A stretch of 64,000 nucleotides of DNA. Origin: Sphingomonadaceae bacterium. Lineage in GTDB: Bacteria; Pseudomonadota; Alphaproteobacteria; Sphingomonadales; Sphingomonadaceae. Positions within the stretch are counted from its first letter, which is position 1; each line of letters begins with the position of its first letter. The stretch spans positions 186,001 through 250,000 of the forward strand of contig JAKFUU010000018.1 in the NCBI GenBank assembly GCA_021732525.1. Direction: 5' to 3'. A program made the translations under genes and the position numbers. The notes beneath the pieces were generated by a model. It saw only the letters and a program-made list of their open reading frames with translations, did no database searches and was not told where the DNA came from. Below, piece by piece: positions 6,840-16,013 of the stretch.

Positions 6840-9800
6840 ATGAACCAGCCAGCATTCAATCTAGAATTCTCTCGCAACGAAGTTCCGGCGATCACCGCTG
6901 CGCGCAGCCTTGCCGAGGATCTTGCTGCCAATGTGCCAATCACGCGCAAACATCTCTCAGAGACCTTCACCCGGCTGACGGGCGCTACCGATGCGGACAA
7001 TCGCTGGTCGCTTTCTGATACCCATGCTTCGGTGGAGCTGGCGCAACTCCTCTACTTGCAAGCTACATCCAAGATCACTCCGGGCAGCAACATGGCAGAA
7101 GCCTTCGATTGCTTTGACAGAATCGAAACCCTTACCCCAATCCAGTATAACCGGTCCGAAGAACAAGTCCGCTTCCAGCAATTCTCGACGCCATTACGCC
7201 TCGCCTGGATCACGGCCCGTGCAGCCGCATTCTCGAGTGGCAATCTCACGCTCGAACCGTCGGCCGGAACCGGCATGCTCGCCTTCTGGGCCAGGCAGTG
7301 CGGCTCCAAACTTGCGCTCAATGAAATCCATGTCCTGCGGCGCGATGCGCTGCAGGCATTATTTCCCGATGTACGGGTTTCGATGCACGATGGCGAGCTC
7401 ATCGATGAGGTCCTGGATCCTGCGATCTGCCCTGACACGGTGCTTATCAACCCACCCTATTCGGTCGGGCTCGAGCGCGGCGAAGATGGTCGCACTGGCA
7501 CCCGGCATTTGCGTTCGGCCATTGCACGGTTGGCGCCGGGTGGCAGGGCAGTGGCTATCATGCCTTTATCGTTCGACGTCCATGCTTTGGTCGAGCGCGC
7601 GCGGATACCGCTGGCCGTGCGGCTCAACGTATCGATGGATCGAGCATTTGCGCGAGCGGGAACCTCGATTTCGACGCGCCTTATTGTCATCGATAAGGTT
7701 GACGATGCCCTTGCCCCGGTTTCTGCCCATGTCGGCGATCTCAAAGAGCTACTGTCGCTCGTCGATGCCTTGCCGGTCCGCGTGCCGCATCCATTTCCGT
7801 CCGTGCCCGCCCGACCGTTCAAACGGGCGCACCGGGTGGCACCCCGATCGCTTGGCCGCCCTGTCGCGCCGGTTTCGGCGATATCGCGCAATTTAGGTGA
7901 ACCTTGTGCCCTGGAATTTTCGCCGCTCGATCAAGCGGCACCGATTTCCGAGCAGATTGGTCATTACCTCCCATACCGGCCCAGCCGCATGACCATTCCT
8001 GGTGCGCGCAACCATCCAACGCCGCTTGTGGAGTCGGTTGCAATGGGCTCGATCGCTGCGCCTATTCCGCGCATCCAGCCGTTGGTTATGCCAAGTTGTG
8101 TTGCTGACGGACTGCTTTCAGATGCGCAACTTGAAACGCTGGTCTATGCTACCAACGCTTTTGCGCGCGACCTTCCCGGAAGCTATCTGCCCCATGATAA
8201 TGGCTGCACGTTGCAGCCTCATGCTGACGGTGCGGTCTATCGCTGCGGATATTTTCTTGGAGACGGAACCGGAGCCGGAAAGGGGAGGCAGGTCGCCGCC
8301 ATCTTCCTGGACCGCTGGCTGCGCGGTGAGCGACGTCATATTTGGTTGTCGAAGAATGAAGCGCTTTTGGAAGACGCGCGTCGCGACTGGAGCGCGCTTG
8401 GCGGGCTGCCGCTCGACGTCCAACCCCTGGCGCAATGGAAACTGGGCCAGGCCGTGACGATGGGCGAGGGCATATTGTTCGTAACCTACCCGACGCTTCG
8501 ATCAGGCCGGACAGACGCTACGCGTCTGCAGCAGATCCTCGACTGGGCGAGCGCCGACTTTGACGGTGTGATCGCCTTCGATGAAGCCCATGCGATGGCT
8601 AATGCTGCGGGCGGCGAGGGAAGCCGCGGCAAGGTAAAAGGTAGCGAGCAGGGTGTCGCTGGCGTGCGGCTTCAAAATCTGCTTCCGCGCGGCGGAGTGC
8701 TTTATGTGTCTGCCACCGGCGCGTCCGATGTGAATAATTTGGCCTATGCCGCGCGTCTCGGTCTGTGGGGGCCGGAAACCGCCTTTGCGACCCGCGAACG
8801 ATTTGTCGATGACATCCGCAAAGGCGGCATCGCTGCTATGGAGCTGGTTGCACGCGATCTCAAATCGCTTGGCCTCTACACTGCACGTGCGCTGTCATTT
8901 GCAGGTGTCGAATATGATATACTCGAGCATGAGCTGACCGACGCGCAGATCAAGGTCTATGATGCTTATGCGCAAGCTTGGGCCATCATTCACAGCAATC
9001 TGGGCGAAGTCCTTGAAGCCACCCGTATCGTCGATGCGGACAGCGGCAATACGCTAAATAAGGGTGCAAAGGCTGCCGCGCTCTCTATCTTTGAAGGGAC
9101 CAAGCAGCGCTTCTTTGCCCAGCTTCTGCTTTCGATGAAGCTGCCGAGCCTGTTACCGGCAATCGATCAGGTGTTGGAGGACGGTCATTCTGCCGTGATC
9201 CAGCTTGTCTCGACCGCTGAAGCCATGCTCAACCGGCGACTTGCCGATCTGAGCCCGGAAGAGCGTGAACATCTTGAAATCGATCTCTCCCCGCGTGAAT
9301 ATGTCGTCGATTATCTGGTGCAAAGTTTCCCCGTCCGTTTGATGCAAGTCTTCGTCGATGAAAATGGCGATGCGCGTTCCGAGCCAATGAGTGATGCCGA
9401 CGGCAATCCAGTCCTGTGCCGCGCCGCCGTCGCTGCCCGAGACTCGATGATCGAACGATTGTGCGCACTTCCGCCTGTGGCAACCGCGCTTGATGCAATT
9501 ATTGAGCGGTTCGGTGTTGACGCGGTGGCCGAAGTGACAGGACGTTCGCGGCGATTGGTGGTGGGCCAGGATGGCAGTCAGAAGCTGCAATCGCGTTCGC
9601 CTCGGTCAAACGTAATCGAAACCCAGGCATTCATGGACGGCGACAAGCGCATCCTCGTGTTTTCCGATGCCGGAGGAACTGGGCGCAGCTATCATGCAGA
9701 TCTGGATGCCAGGAACCGCGAGCGCCGCATCCATTTCCTGCTGGAACCGGGATGGCGTGCGGATGCTGCTATCCAAGGTCTCGGCCGCACCAATCGAACC

Positions 9801-11084
9801 AATCAGGCATCGGCGCCGCTGTTCCGGCCAGTCACCACCAATGTTCGCGGCGAACGGCGCTTCATTTCGACCATCGCCCGGCGTCTCGACAGTCTCGGCG
9901 CGCTCACACGTGGCCAGCGCCAAACCGGCGGACAGAATTTGTTCGATCCAGCGGATAATCTCGAAAGCATCTATGCAAAAGACGCGCTCGCCCGCTGGTT
10001 CTACTTGCTCTTCCAAGGCAAGCTCGAAGCGGTCAGCCTTGACCGCTTTCAAGTATTGTCGGGTCTAAAAATCGAAGCAGAAGATGGCGGTTTGCTTGAC
10101 GACCTGCCGACCATCCAGCGCTGGCTCAATCGTATCCTCGCATTTCCGATCCACTTGCAGAACGGCATATTCGATGAATATCTGGGCCTTGTTGAAGCCC
10201 GTGTCGACGCGGCGCGCAACGCGGGCACCCTCGATCTTGGCCTCGAAACGATCCTCGTTGAGGATTTCCGAATTCTGTCTGATCAATTGCTTCGAACCGA
10301 CGCTGCGTCTGGAGCCACGACACATCTGTTGGAGATCGAGATCGCGCGCCGTCAGCGTCCGCTCTCCTTTGACGATCTGGCCAAAATCCATGATTTGGCG
10401 GATGCTCGCGTCCGCCCCATGCGTAACCAGCGCGCGGAGCGCGTAGCGCTTGCGGTTCGCGCGCGCGGACTACTCACCGACGAGGGCGAGCGTATTGAGC
10501 GATTTGAACTTGTCCGACCCTTGCGTGCGGAATATCTGACATCCGATCAGCTTTCTGAAAGCAATTGGCAACGGGTTGATGCCTCAGAATTCGAGCAAGC
10601 CTGGCGGATCGAAGCTAACGAGGCATTGGCAACGCCTAAGCTTGAGCGTCTGCATCTGGCAACCGGCCTTCTGCTGCCGATCTGGGACAAGCTTCCCGGC
10701 GATTATGTTCGCGTGAGCCGGATTGCGGCAAAGGATGGTCGCTCGCTTTTGGGCCGTGAAATCGGTGTGGGCGATATCCCCCAGCTGGCAAAAGCGCTTG
10801 GCACCGATATTGATCAATCGCTGGAACCAGACGATTTAGCGTCGGTCGTCATGAAAACGGGCAAATCCTTGCCATTTCGGAGCGTAGAAGCGCTGACAGT
10901 CAAGCGCTCGCTGGTCAATGGCAGCCAGCGGCTTGAGCTGACGGGATGGTCAGCCGATCGGCTCGATTGGTATAAGGCGCAAGGGTGCTTCACCGAGATT
11001 ATCCGTTATCATACGCGCTTGTTTGTGGCACCTGAAACAGCCGACGAGGTTTTGCGCAAACTCGAACCAGCGGCGTCCCGATAA
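6840..11084 (+). CDS. methyltransferase / strawberry-notch helicase fusion
   Basis: Start at the ATG at 6840 with GGAGG 8 bp upstream; the track begins six codons earlier at a TTG. The 1414-aa protein has an N-terminal methyltransferase domain (LEPSAGTGMLAFWA, then NPPYSVG near residue 203, the N6-adenine type motif). From about residue 465 comes a superfamily-2 ATPase of the strawberry-notch type: GDGTGAGKGRQVA (Walker A), DEAH near residue 580, and a helicase C domain with GGTGRSYHADLDA and QGLGRTNRTNQ near 945-975. Large proteins of this build are common on alphaproteobacterial conjugative elements, but their role is not settled; DNA modification of the incoming strand or chromatin-like remodelling are guesses. 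It follows the Toprim gene on the same strand. Confidence 0.85.
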   Translation: MNQPAFNLEFSRNEVPAITAARSLAEDLAANVPITRKHLSETFTRLTGATDADNRWSLSDTHASVELAQLLYLQATSKITPGSNMAEAFDCFDRIETLTPIQYNRSEEQVRFQQFSTPLRLAWITARAAAFSSGNLTLEPSAGTGMLAFWARQCGSKLALNEIHVLRRDALQALFPDVRVSMHDGELIDEVLDPAICPDTVLINPPYSVGLERGEDGRTGTRHLRSAIARLAPGGRAVAIMPLSFDVHALVERARIPLAVRLNVSMDRAFARAGTSISTRLIVIDKVDDALAPVSAHVGDLKELLSLVDALPVRVPHPFPSVPARPFKRAHRVAPRSLGRPVAPVSAISRNLGEPCALEFSPLDQAAPISEQIGHYLPYRPSRMTIPGARNHPTPLVESVAMGSIAAPIPRIQPLVMPSCVADGLLSDAQLETLVYATNAFARDLPGSYLPHDNGCTLQPHADGAVYRCGYFLGDGTGAGKGRQVAAIFLDRWLRGERRHIWLSKNEALLEDARRDWSALGGLPLDVQPLAQWKLGQAVTMGEGILFVTYPTLRSGRTDATRLQQILDWASADFDGVIAFDEAHAMANAAGGEGSRGKVKGSEQGVAGVRLQNLLPRGGVLYVSATGASDVNNLAYAARLGLWGPETAFATRERFVDDIRKGGIAAMELVARDLKSLGLYTARALSFAGVEYDILEHELTDAQIKVYDAYAQAWAIIHSNLGEVLEATRIVDADSGNTLNKGAKAAALSIFEGTKQRFFAQLLLSMKLPSLLPAIDQVLEDGHSAVIQLVSTAEAMLNRRLADLSPEEREHLEIDLSPREYVVDYLVQSFPVRLMQVFVDENGDARSEPMSDADGNPVLCRAAVAARDSMIERLCALPPVATALDAIIERFGVDAVAEVTGRSRRLVVGQDGSQKLQSRSPRSNVIETQAFMDGDKRILVFSDAGGTGRSYHADLDARNRERRIHFLLEPGWRADAAIQGLGRTNRTNQASAPLFRPVTTNVRGERRFISTIARRLDSLGALTRGQRQTGGQNLFDPADNLESIYAKDALARWFYLLFQGKLEAVSLDRFQVLSGLKIEAEDGGLLDDLPTIQRWLNRILAFPIHLQNGIFDEYLGLVEARVDAARNAGTLDLGLETILVEDFRILSDQLLRTDAASGATTHLLEIEIARRQRPLSFDDLAKIHDLADARVRPMRNQRAERVALAVRARGLLTDEGERIERFELVRPLRAEYLTSDQLSESNWQRVDASEFEQAWRIEANEALATPKLERLHLATGLLLPIWDKLPGDYVRVSRIAAKDGRSLLGREIGVGDIPQLAKALGTDIDQSLEPDDLASVVMKTGKSLPFRSVEALTVKRSLVNGSQRLELTGWSADRLDWYKAQGCFTEIIRYHTRLFVAPETADEVLRKLEPAASR

Positions 11085-11137
11085 GCAATCCTGGCAGCCC
11101 TGTGCTTGGACCGGATCATCTGAAGTGCGCTCGGCGC

Positions 11138-12388
11138 TTACAGCTTATCCACCACTGCGATGATTGCATCATGGACTTGCGCAAGATCGCTTTCGTCAAT
11201 GCAGTATGGCGGCATGACATAGACAGTGTTCCCAAGCGGACGCAGCAATATATCTTTATATGTGAACGTTGCCTTGAGCCGAGGCCCCAGTTCGGAGAGA
11301 TAGCCATCTTCCCTCGCTGTCACATCCACCGCAATTATTGTCCCTAGCTGCCGCGGATTGATAATAATTGGATGCGCGGAGAGTCGCTCGAGACCTGCCG
11401 CTTGCCGCTTACTCAATTCGGATATCCGCTCCAATACTGGTTCTTCGCGCCAGATTACCAGATTGGCATTGGCTGCTGCACAGGCGATAGGGTTGGCAGT
11501 ATAGCTGGAGGAGTGGAAAAACTGCAGGGTGCGGTCGGTTGAATAATGTGCTGCAAATATTGCGGGTGACGCCATGGTTACCGCTAGCGGCAGCGAACCA
11601 CCGGTTAGTCCCTTCGACAGACAAAGGATGTCAGGCACGATATTGGCCTGCGCGCAGGCTAGGAGGCTTCCGGTGCGTCCCCAAGCGGTCATGACCTCGT
11701 CGGCGATGAACAGCACTCCGTGACTTTCACAAATCGTGCGCATTTGGCCTAGGACCTTTGCGGAATAGATCAGCATCCCGCCGGCGCCGAGTATCAGCGG
11801 TTCAACGATGAACGCCGCAGCATCGCCTTTCGCACAGGCGCGATCAAGAGCATCCAGCGTTGCCTGCTCCGCGCCTTCAGAAGGGAAGGGGATGGTCTCC
11901 ACGTCAAACAGCAGCGGCGCATAAGCGCTGTTGAACACACCGCGTGCGCCAACCGACATGCCGCCGATGGTGTCGCCATGATAGCTGTGCTCAAGAACGA
12001 TAATACGGTGGCGGGGCTCGCCGCGATTGTGGAAGTAGCCCAGCGCCATTTTGAGCGCGACCTCGACACTGGTTGATCCCGAATCCGAGAAGAACACATA
12101 TTCGAGCGGTCGCGGCGTAATACGGACCAGTTCGGCGGCGAGGTTTTCGGCCGGCTCATGCGTCCAGCCCGCGAAGATGAGCTGGTCTAGCCGTTCGGTC
12201 TGCTCGCGGATGGCCGACATGATCCGCGGGTGGCAATGGCCGTGCGTGGTCACCCACCAACTTGATATGGCATCGATGATCCGGCGGCCATCAGCGGTAT
12301 AAATTGCAGCGCCCTCGGCGTGGGTTACCAATGGTATTGGTTCACCAAGCCCGTGCTGGTGGAAAGGATGCCAGACAGGAGAAGTCAT
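11138..12388 (-). CDS. bioA: adenosylmethionine-8-amino-7-oxononanoate aminotransferase
   Basis: A 416-aa class III PLP aminotransferase of full length. It converts 7-keto-8-aminopelargonate to 7,8-diaminopelargonate in biotin synthesis. Recognisable parts: the start WHPFHQHG, SSWWVTTHGHCHPRI, FSDSGSTSVEVALKMALGYF, YHGDTIGGMSVG, and the PLP-binding lysine in LSKGLTGGSLPLAVT. The ATG overlaps the bioD stop (ATGA), so translation is coupled. It is the last gene of bioF-bioD-bioA and converges on the large helicase gene with only 53 bp between. bioB and the early genes (bioC, bioH) are not in the window. Confidence 0.95.
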   Translation of the reverse strand: MTSPVWHPFHQHGLGEPIPLVTHAEGAAIYTADGRRIIDAISSWWVTTHGHCHPRIMSAIREQTERLDQLIFAGWTHEPAENLAAELVRITPRPLEYVFFSDSGSTSVEVALKMALGYFHNRGEPRHRIIVLEHSYHGDTIGGMSVGARGVFNSAYAPLLFDVETIPFPSEGAEQATLDALDRACAKGDAAAFIVEPLILGAGGMLIYSAKVLGQMRTICESHGVLFIADEVMTAWGRTGSLLACAQANIVPDILCLSKGLTGGSLPLAVTMASPAIFAAHYSTDRTLQFFHSSSYTANPIACAAANANLVIWREEPVLERISELSKRQAAGLERLSAHPIIINPRQLGTIIAVDVTAREDGYLSELGPRLKATFTYKDILLRPLGNTVYVMPPYCIDESDLAQVHDAIIAVVDKL

Positions 12389-13005
12389 AACAGGTCCGTG
12401 CGGATATGATCGCGAAATGAACCCGCCAACGTATCGGCGGTCAGTGGATCGAGCATCGGCAAGCGACCGAGATGGCGAGCTCTACCAAGTGTGATGATTG
12501 CCGTTTCGCTTGCTCGGTTTTCTTCACCGACAAAAGCAATACCATGCACCGGAATTTTGCGCGCGTTGAGCGCTTCTAGGGAAAGCAGGCTGTGGTTGAT
12601 TGTTCCAAGCGATGTTCGTGCAACCATAATCACAGGCAGCTCCCAAACCGCGAATAGATCGGCCGCAAGCAGATTGTCAGTAAAGGGCACAAGTACACCG
12701 CCAGCGCCTTCGACCACCAGTGGCCCGTCGCCTGCCGGCAGAGCCAGCCTTTCAATGTCGATCACCACACCGTCAATTCTTGCGGCTTCGTGCGGTGAGC
12801 AGGGGGTGCGCAATATATATGTTTCGGGGAGGACATCGGCCCGCCCGTTTGAAAGCAGTCGAACCTGCGCGGAATCGGTTCCGCCGTCGGTCCCTGCCTG
12901 TACCGGCTTCCAGTAGCGCGCGCCAAGATGTCCGGCGAGGCCTGCGGCAAACACTGTCTTCCCGACGTCGGTATCCGTTCCGGTTATGATGTAGCGCCCG
13001 GTCAT
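12385..13005 (-). CDS. bioD: dethiobiotin synthetase
   Basis: A 206-aa P-loop carboxylase that closes the ureido ring of dethiobiotin from diaminopelargonate, CO2 and ATP. The diagnostic N-terminal loop GTDTDVGKTVFAAGLA is present, followed by KPVQAGTDGG and VVEGAGGVLVPF (the Mg/substrate loop), and ARTSLGTINHSLLSLEAL. Length fits the family. ATG at 13005 overlaps the bioF stop (ATGA) and its own stop overlaps the bioA start. Confidence 0.95.
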   Translation of the reverse strand: MTGRYIITGTDTDVGKTVFAAGLAGHLGARYWKPVQAGTDGGTDSAQVRLLSNGRADVLPETYILRTPCSPHEAARIDGVVIDIERLALPAGDGPLVVEGAGGVLVPFTDNLLAADLFAVWELPVIMVARTSLGTINHSLLSLEALNARKIPVHGIAFVGEENRASETAIITLGRARHLGRLPMLDPLTADTLAGSFRDHIRTDLL

Positions 13006-14138
13006 GCAGCGATGGTCAAGTCCGCGACCAGATCGGCCAGTGCAACGATCTGCTCTTCGCTTGTATTGTTGGTGATTGTTATTCTGAGTCTCGATGTACC
13101 TGCAGGAACTGTCGGCGGCCGAATGCCGCGTACGTCGAATCCAGCTTTCCGGATGTTAGTCGCAAGCGCCATTGTCAGTGCATCGTCGCCTATGATCAGG
13201 GGGAGAATCTGCGTGCCCTTAACCGTCGCTCCAAGAGGCGCTAAGACTTCTTCAGCAAGCCGGATGCGCCGCCACAAACTGTCGCGCAGTTCGGGCGCAT
13301 TTTGGAGCAACCCCAGGCTCGCGCGGACGACCGCTGCCATGAGTGGCGACGGGGCGGTCGAGAAGATGAACCCGCGACCCCGGTTGACTAGAAAGTCTGC
13401 AACAACTGCCGGACCACAAATCAGTGCGCCTTCGCAGCCCAATGCCTTCCCGCAGGTACGCAAGGTGACTACATTGCCGCGGCCGTCCAGATGGGCTGCC
13501 AGCCCCCGTCCGTCGGGTCCGAACACCCCGGTTGCATGCGCTTCATCCACCAGCAAAACTGCGTCATGACGGTCAGCGATATTGATGAGGTCATTGAGTG
13601 GTGCGATGTCACCATCCATCGAATACAGGCTTTCGACCGCTAGCCAGACTTGTCCTCTGCCACCCGATGTTCGCCATTGCCGGATAGCGTCCTCAAACGC
13701 CTGTGCGCAATTATGTTTGACCCCGACACGCTCTGCTCTGCCGATCCGCAATCCTTCATGAGCGCTCGCGTGGATAAGCTCGTCATGGATCACGAAGTCG
13801 CCCCGCTGGGGCAAAGTAGAAAATAATGTCTCGTTCGCGGCAAAGCCACTTGAAAACCACAGCGATCGCTCACAGCCGAAAAATGATGCAGCCTCTGTTT
13901 CCAATGCTTCATGCTCCGGATCATTGCCGCGTAGCAGTCGTGATCCACCAGAACCGACGGCGACCCCGCGCGCCATTGCCTGACATGCAGCCTCGACCAG
14001 CAATGGCGAGCTGGCGAGACCCAAATAATCATTCGAGCTGAAATCGATGCCAGTCTGTTCTGAAAGCGTCCTACGGCGCGATTGAACGGAAAGCCGCGCC
14101 AAGTCTGCTTCTTGTCGTTCAAAAACCATATTGGTCAT
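13002..14138 (-). CDS. bioF: 8-amino-7-oxononanoate synthase
   Basis: A 378-aa alpha-oxoamine synthase joining pimeloyl thioester and alanine. The track starts at 14186, but MTNMVFERQ at 14138 (or MVFERQ at 14129) fits the family better; no strong ribosome-binding site decides it. Motifs: FSSNDYLGLASSPLL, GSGGSRLLRGNDPEHEALE, SLYSMDGDIAPLNDL, LLVDEAHATGVFGPDGRG, and the PLP lysine in TCGKALGCEGAL. It leads the bioFDA operon. No BioR-type palindrome (TTATCTATAA-like) was seen in the 150 bp upstream, so its control is unclear. Confidence 0.93.
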   Translation of the reverse strand: MTNMVFERQEADLARLSVQSRRRTLSEQTGIDFSSNDYLGLASSPLLVEAACQAMARGVAVGSGGSRLLRGNDPEHEALETEAASFFGCERSLWFSSGFAANETLFSTLPQRGDFVIHDELIHASAHEGLRIGRAERVGVKHNCAQAFEDAIRQWRTSGGRGQVWLAVESLYSMDGDIAPLNDLINIADRHDAVLLVDEAHATGVFGPDGRGLAAHLDGRGNVVTLRTCGKALGCEGALICGPAVVADFLVNRGRGFIFSTAPSPLMAAVVRASLGLLQNAPELRDSLWRRIRLAEEVLAPLGATVKGTQILPLIIGDDALTMALATNIRKAGFDVRGIRPPTVPAGTSRLRITITNNTSEEQIVALADLVADLTIAA

Positions 14139-14291
14139 GTCGCTCGCTGCGGTTCGAATGTTGCAGGGATAGAAGACGAAGGTCAATCAAAGGTCATTCC
14201 AGTTTTCACGCGGATGCTTCCGCGCATCGCCTCTATAGCGACATGCGCGCAAAAGATACCCCGGATTGGGAGCGCGGCTCGCGGAATTGGT

Positions 14292-15152
14292 TCAGCTGGC
14301 GGCGGAAGAGATAAGCTTGTCGAGCTTTGCCATGAAGAAGCGCTTACCCCAAAGTTCCACCGAACGAAGCTCCGCTGGTCGTAGGAACCGCGCGACATCG
14401 TCACCTGCCTCCTTCCAGTCAATCTTGGCGATTACGTTGGAAAGCGCCGCTTTCAGCCATCCGATATCGACCGAAATCGTCGTGTCTCCCTCCCATGGAC
14501 CTTTCTGGATGAGCGCATTGCGCAACAGCGCAAGATTGGGAGAGACGTCACGCGATACATACCAGGAAAAATCAAACCAGTCGCGCCCCTTCAAAAAGCC
14601 GCGACACAAGAGGGCATGGATCTTGAGTGCAAAATTCGACGGCAGATCTTGATGCCGAACTTCATAATCGACCGGAAAATCGAGAAAGGTCGTGGTTTCT
14701 CCCGATCCCAAGGGTGGATTGACGTCGATCTCAAGCTTGATCCGGATTGTCTTTTGCCTACCCTGGCCTGCAAAGGACAGGTCCAGCTGATTGGCAATGG
14801 AATCGTTCTTCAGCAATGCTGCATGGATCGCCCTGTCCATATTGGCAGGCGGCTGCGCGTCGAGCTTGACGCCAAATTCAGCAGCCACTTGGGTGAGGGC
14901 GCTCAGATAAGGCGACCAGTCGAACTTTGGGTCAGGCTCGCGCAGGAGAAAATCGAGATCTTCGGAAAATCGGGGCAGGCCGTGCAGGATACGAAGGCTG
15001 GTACCGCCCTGGAACAAGGCGACATTGAAAAAGTCACCGCGCCATAGTGCATAAAGTGCGATTTCCTGGAGGATTTCCTTGACCGCATTTTCCTCTTCGA
15101 GCGGATTTACGGCAGGATATCGGCGCAGCCGCTCCTTGATCAGGTCAATCAT
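14292..15152 (-). CDS. abiEii: AbiEii-type nucleotidyltransferase toxin
   Basis: Start set at the ATG at 15152, which has GGAG 8 bp upstream and overlaps the antitoxin stop; the track uses a GTG three codons earlier. The 286-aa protein has the DNA-polymerase-beta-like nucleotidyltransferase signature of AbiEii/MenT toxins: FQGGTSLRILHGLPRFSEDLDF, with GG-S and the DxD pair, followed by KLEIDVNPP and, near residues 185-210, FALKIHALLCRGFLKGRDWFDFSWY (the KxxALxxR.kgRDxyD type motif). Such toxins modify tRNA or another nucleotide target and abort phage infection. It is paired with the AbiEi antitoxin. Confidence 0.9.
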   Translation of the reverse strand: MIDLIKERLRRYPAVNPLEEENAVKEILQEIALYALWRGDFFNVALFQGGTSLRILHGLPRFSEDLDFLLREPDPKFDWSPYLSALTQVAAEFGVKLDAQPPANMDRAIHAALLKNDSIANQLDLSFAGQGRQKTIRIKLEIDVNPPLGSGETTTFLDFPVDYEVRHQDLPSNFALKIHALLCRGFLKGRDWFDFSWYVSRDVSPNLALLRNALIQKGPWEGDTTISVDIGWLKAALSNVIAKIDWKEAGDDVARFLRPAELRSVELWGKRFFMAKLDKLISSAAS

Positions 15153-15831
15153 GTTTTGCACTCCGCTGTCGTGACGTCTTGCCGCTCATCAGCGCGACTT
15201 CGAGTTGCTCGAGAAACGTATTGGCGGCCTTATGTTTGTAGACGGGCTTCAATGTAGCAAAATCCGCTCGCTTGAGCGCAAACAGTTTCGCTTCGTCGAT
15301 CCGCATGCCGCTCGTCAGCCAATCCAGACCTTGCCATCGCTGCTTGCGCAATGCCACGAGATCGAGAATGGCCCGCAAAGGTTGGGCAACGAGAGCTGTC
15401 AGTTTACCGAGGGCCACCCGGTCTACACCGGTTAGCAGACGATAATCATGGATGGCGAGTGGGTGAAAAGCAAAAGCGCCAAATGCGTCGGTTTCATATT
15501 CTAGCGTCTTGCGACCCGGCGAAACACTTGCAGTCGTAAACACGCTTTCCGGGATCCATCCATGATAGGCAAGCGCGGTTTCGAAAGAGACGTAACTGCC
15601 CGGAAGTAGGCTTTGCGCGACGGCAAATGGATGAACGGGATCTGCACGATCTTCAGCGCTGAGCACATATAGCCCGCGCCTGATGCGAATAAGCGCGCCC
15701 TCCTTGATCGCACGGTTGACCAGCCCGTAACGGCGGGCGGCGCTCCCGCCAACAAGCTCGGCCAGCTGTCGCTCGTCAAGGATGCGAGAGCTAAGACCTG
15801 CGGCTGAAATTTCTTTTACCAAAACCGTCAT
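15145..15831 (-). CDS. abiEi: AbiEi-type antitoxin / transcriptional repressor
   Basis: Start moved from the track's 15996 to the ATG at 15831 (MTVLVKEISAAG), which has GGGAA upstream. The 228-aa protein has an N-terminal winged helix (ELVGGSAARRYGLVNRAIKEGALIRIRRGLYVLS) as in the AbiEi_4 family, then a C-terminal domain (YVSFETALAYHGWIPE, TASVSPGRKTLEYETDAFGAF) typical of the antitoxin. It should repress its own operon and block the AbiEii toxin. An imperfect inverted repeat, CTTCCA-ATATA-TGAAAG, lies about 15 bp upstream of the start and could be its operator. Confidence 0.9.
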   Translation of the reverse strand: MTVLVKEISAAGLSSRILDERQLAELVGGSAARRYGLVNRAIKEGALIRIRRGLYVLSAEDRADPVHPFAVAQSLLPGSYVSFETALAYHGWIPESVFTTASVSPGRKTLEYETDAFGAFAFHPLAIHDYRLLTGVDRVALGKLTALVAQPLRAILDLVALRKQRWQGLDWLTSGMRIDEAKLFALKRADFATLKPVYKHKAANTFLEQLEVALMSGKTSRQRSAKHD

Positions 15832-16013
15832 GAAATTCCCAATACTTCCAATATATGAAAGTTTCAAGAATTTTATAAAAATAAGCTGGCTGCTTTGCGC
15901 AATGCGGACTGATTGCGCTTCGACGACCCCATCGAAGAGGGGAGGGGACTCTGAGTGGATGAGCTCTGGCGGCCGAATGGCGGTACGTCGGCTCAAACTT
16001 ACGGAGAGATCCC

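Noticed and set aside
14139-14291. BioR or BirA operator before bioF
   Set aside because: No TTATCTATAA-like palindrome or BirA half-sites were found in the upstream region.
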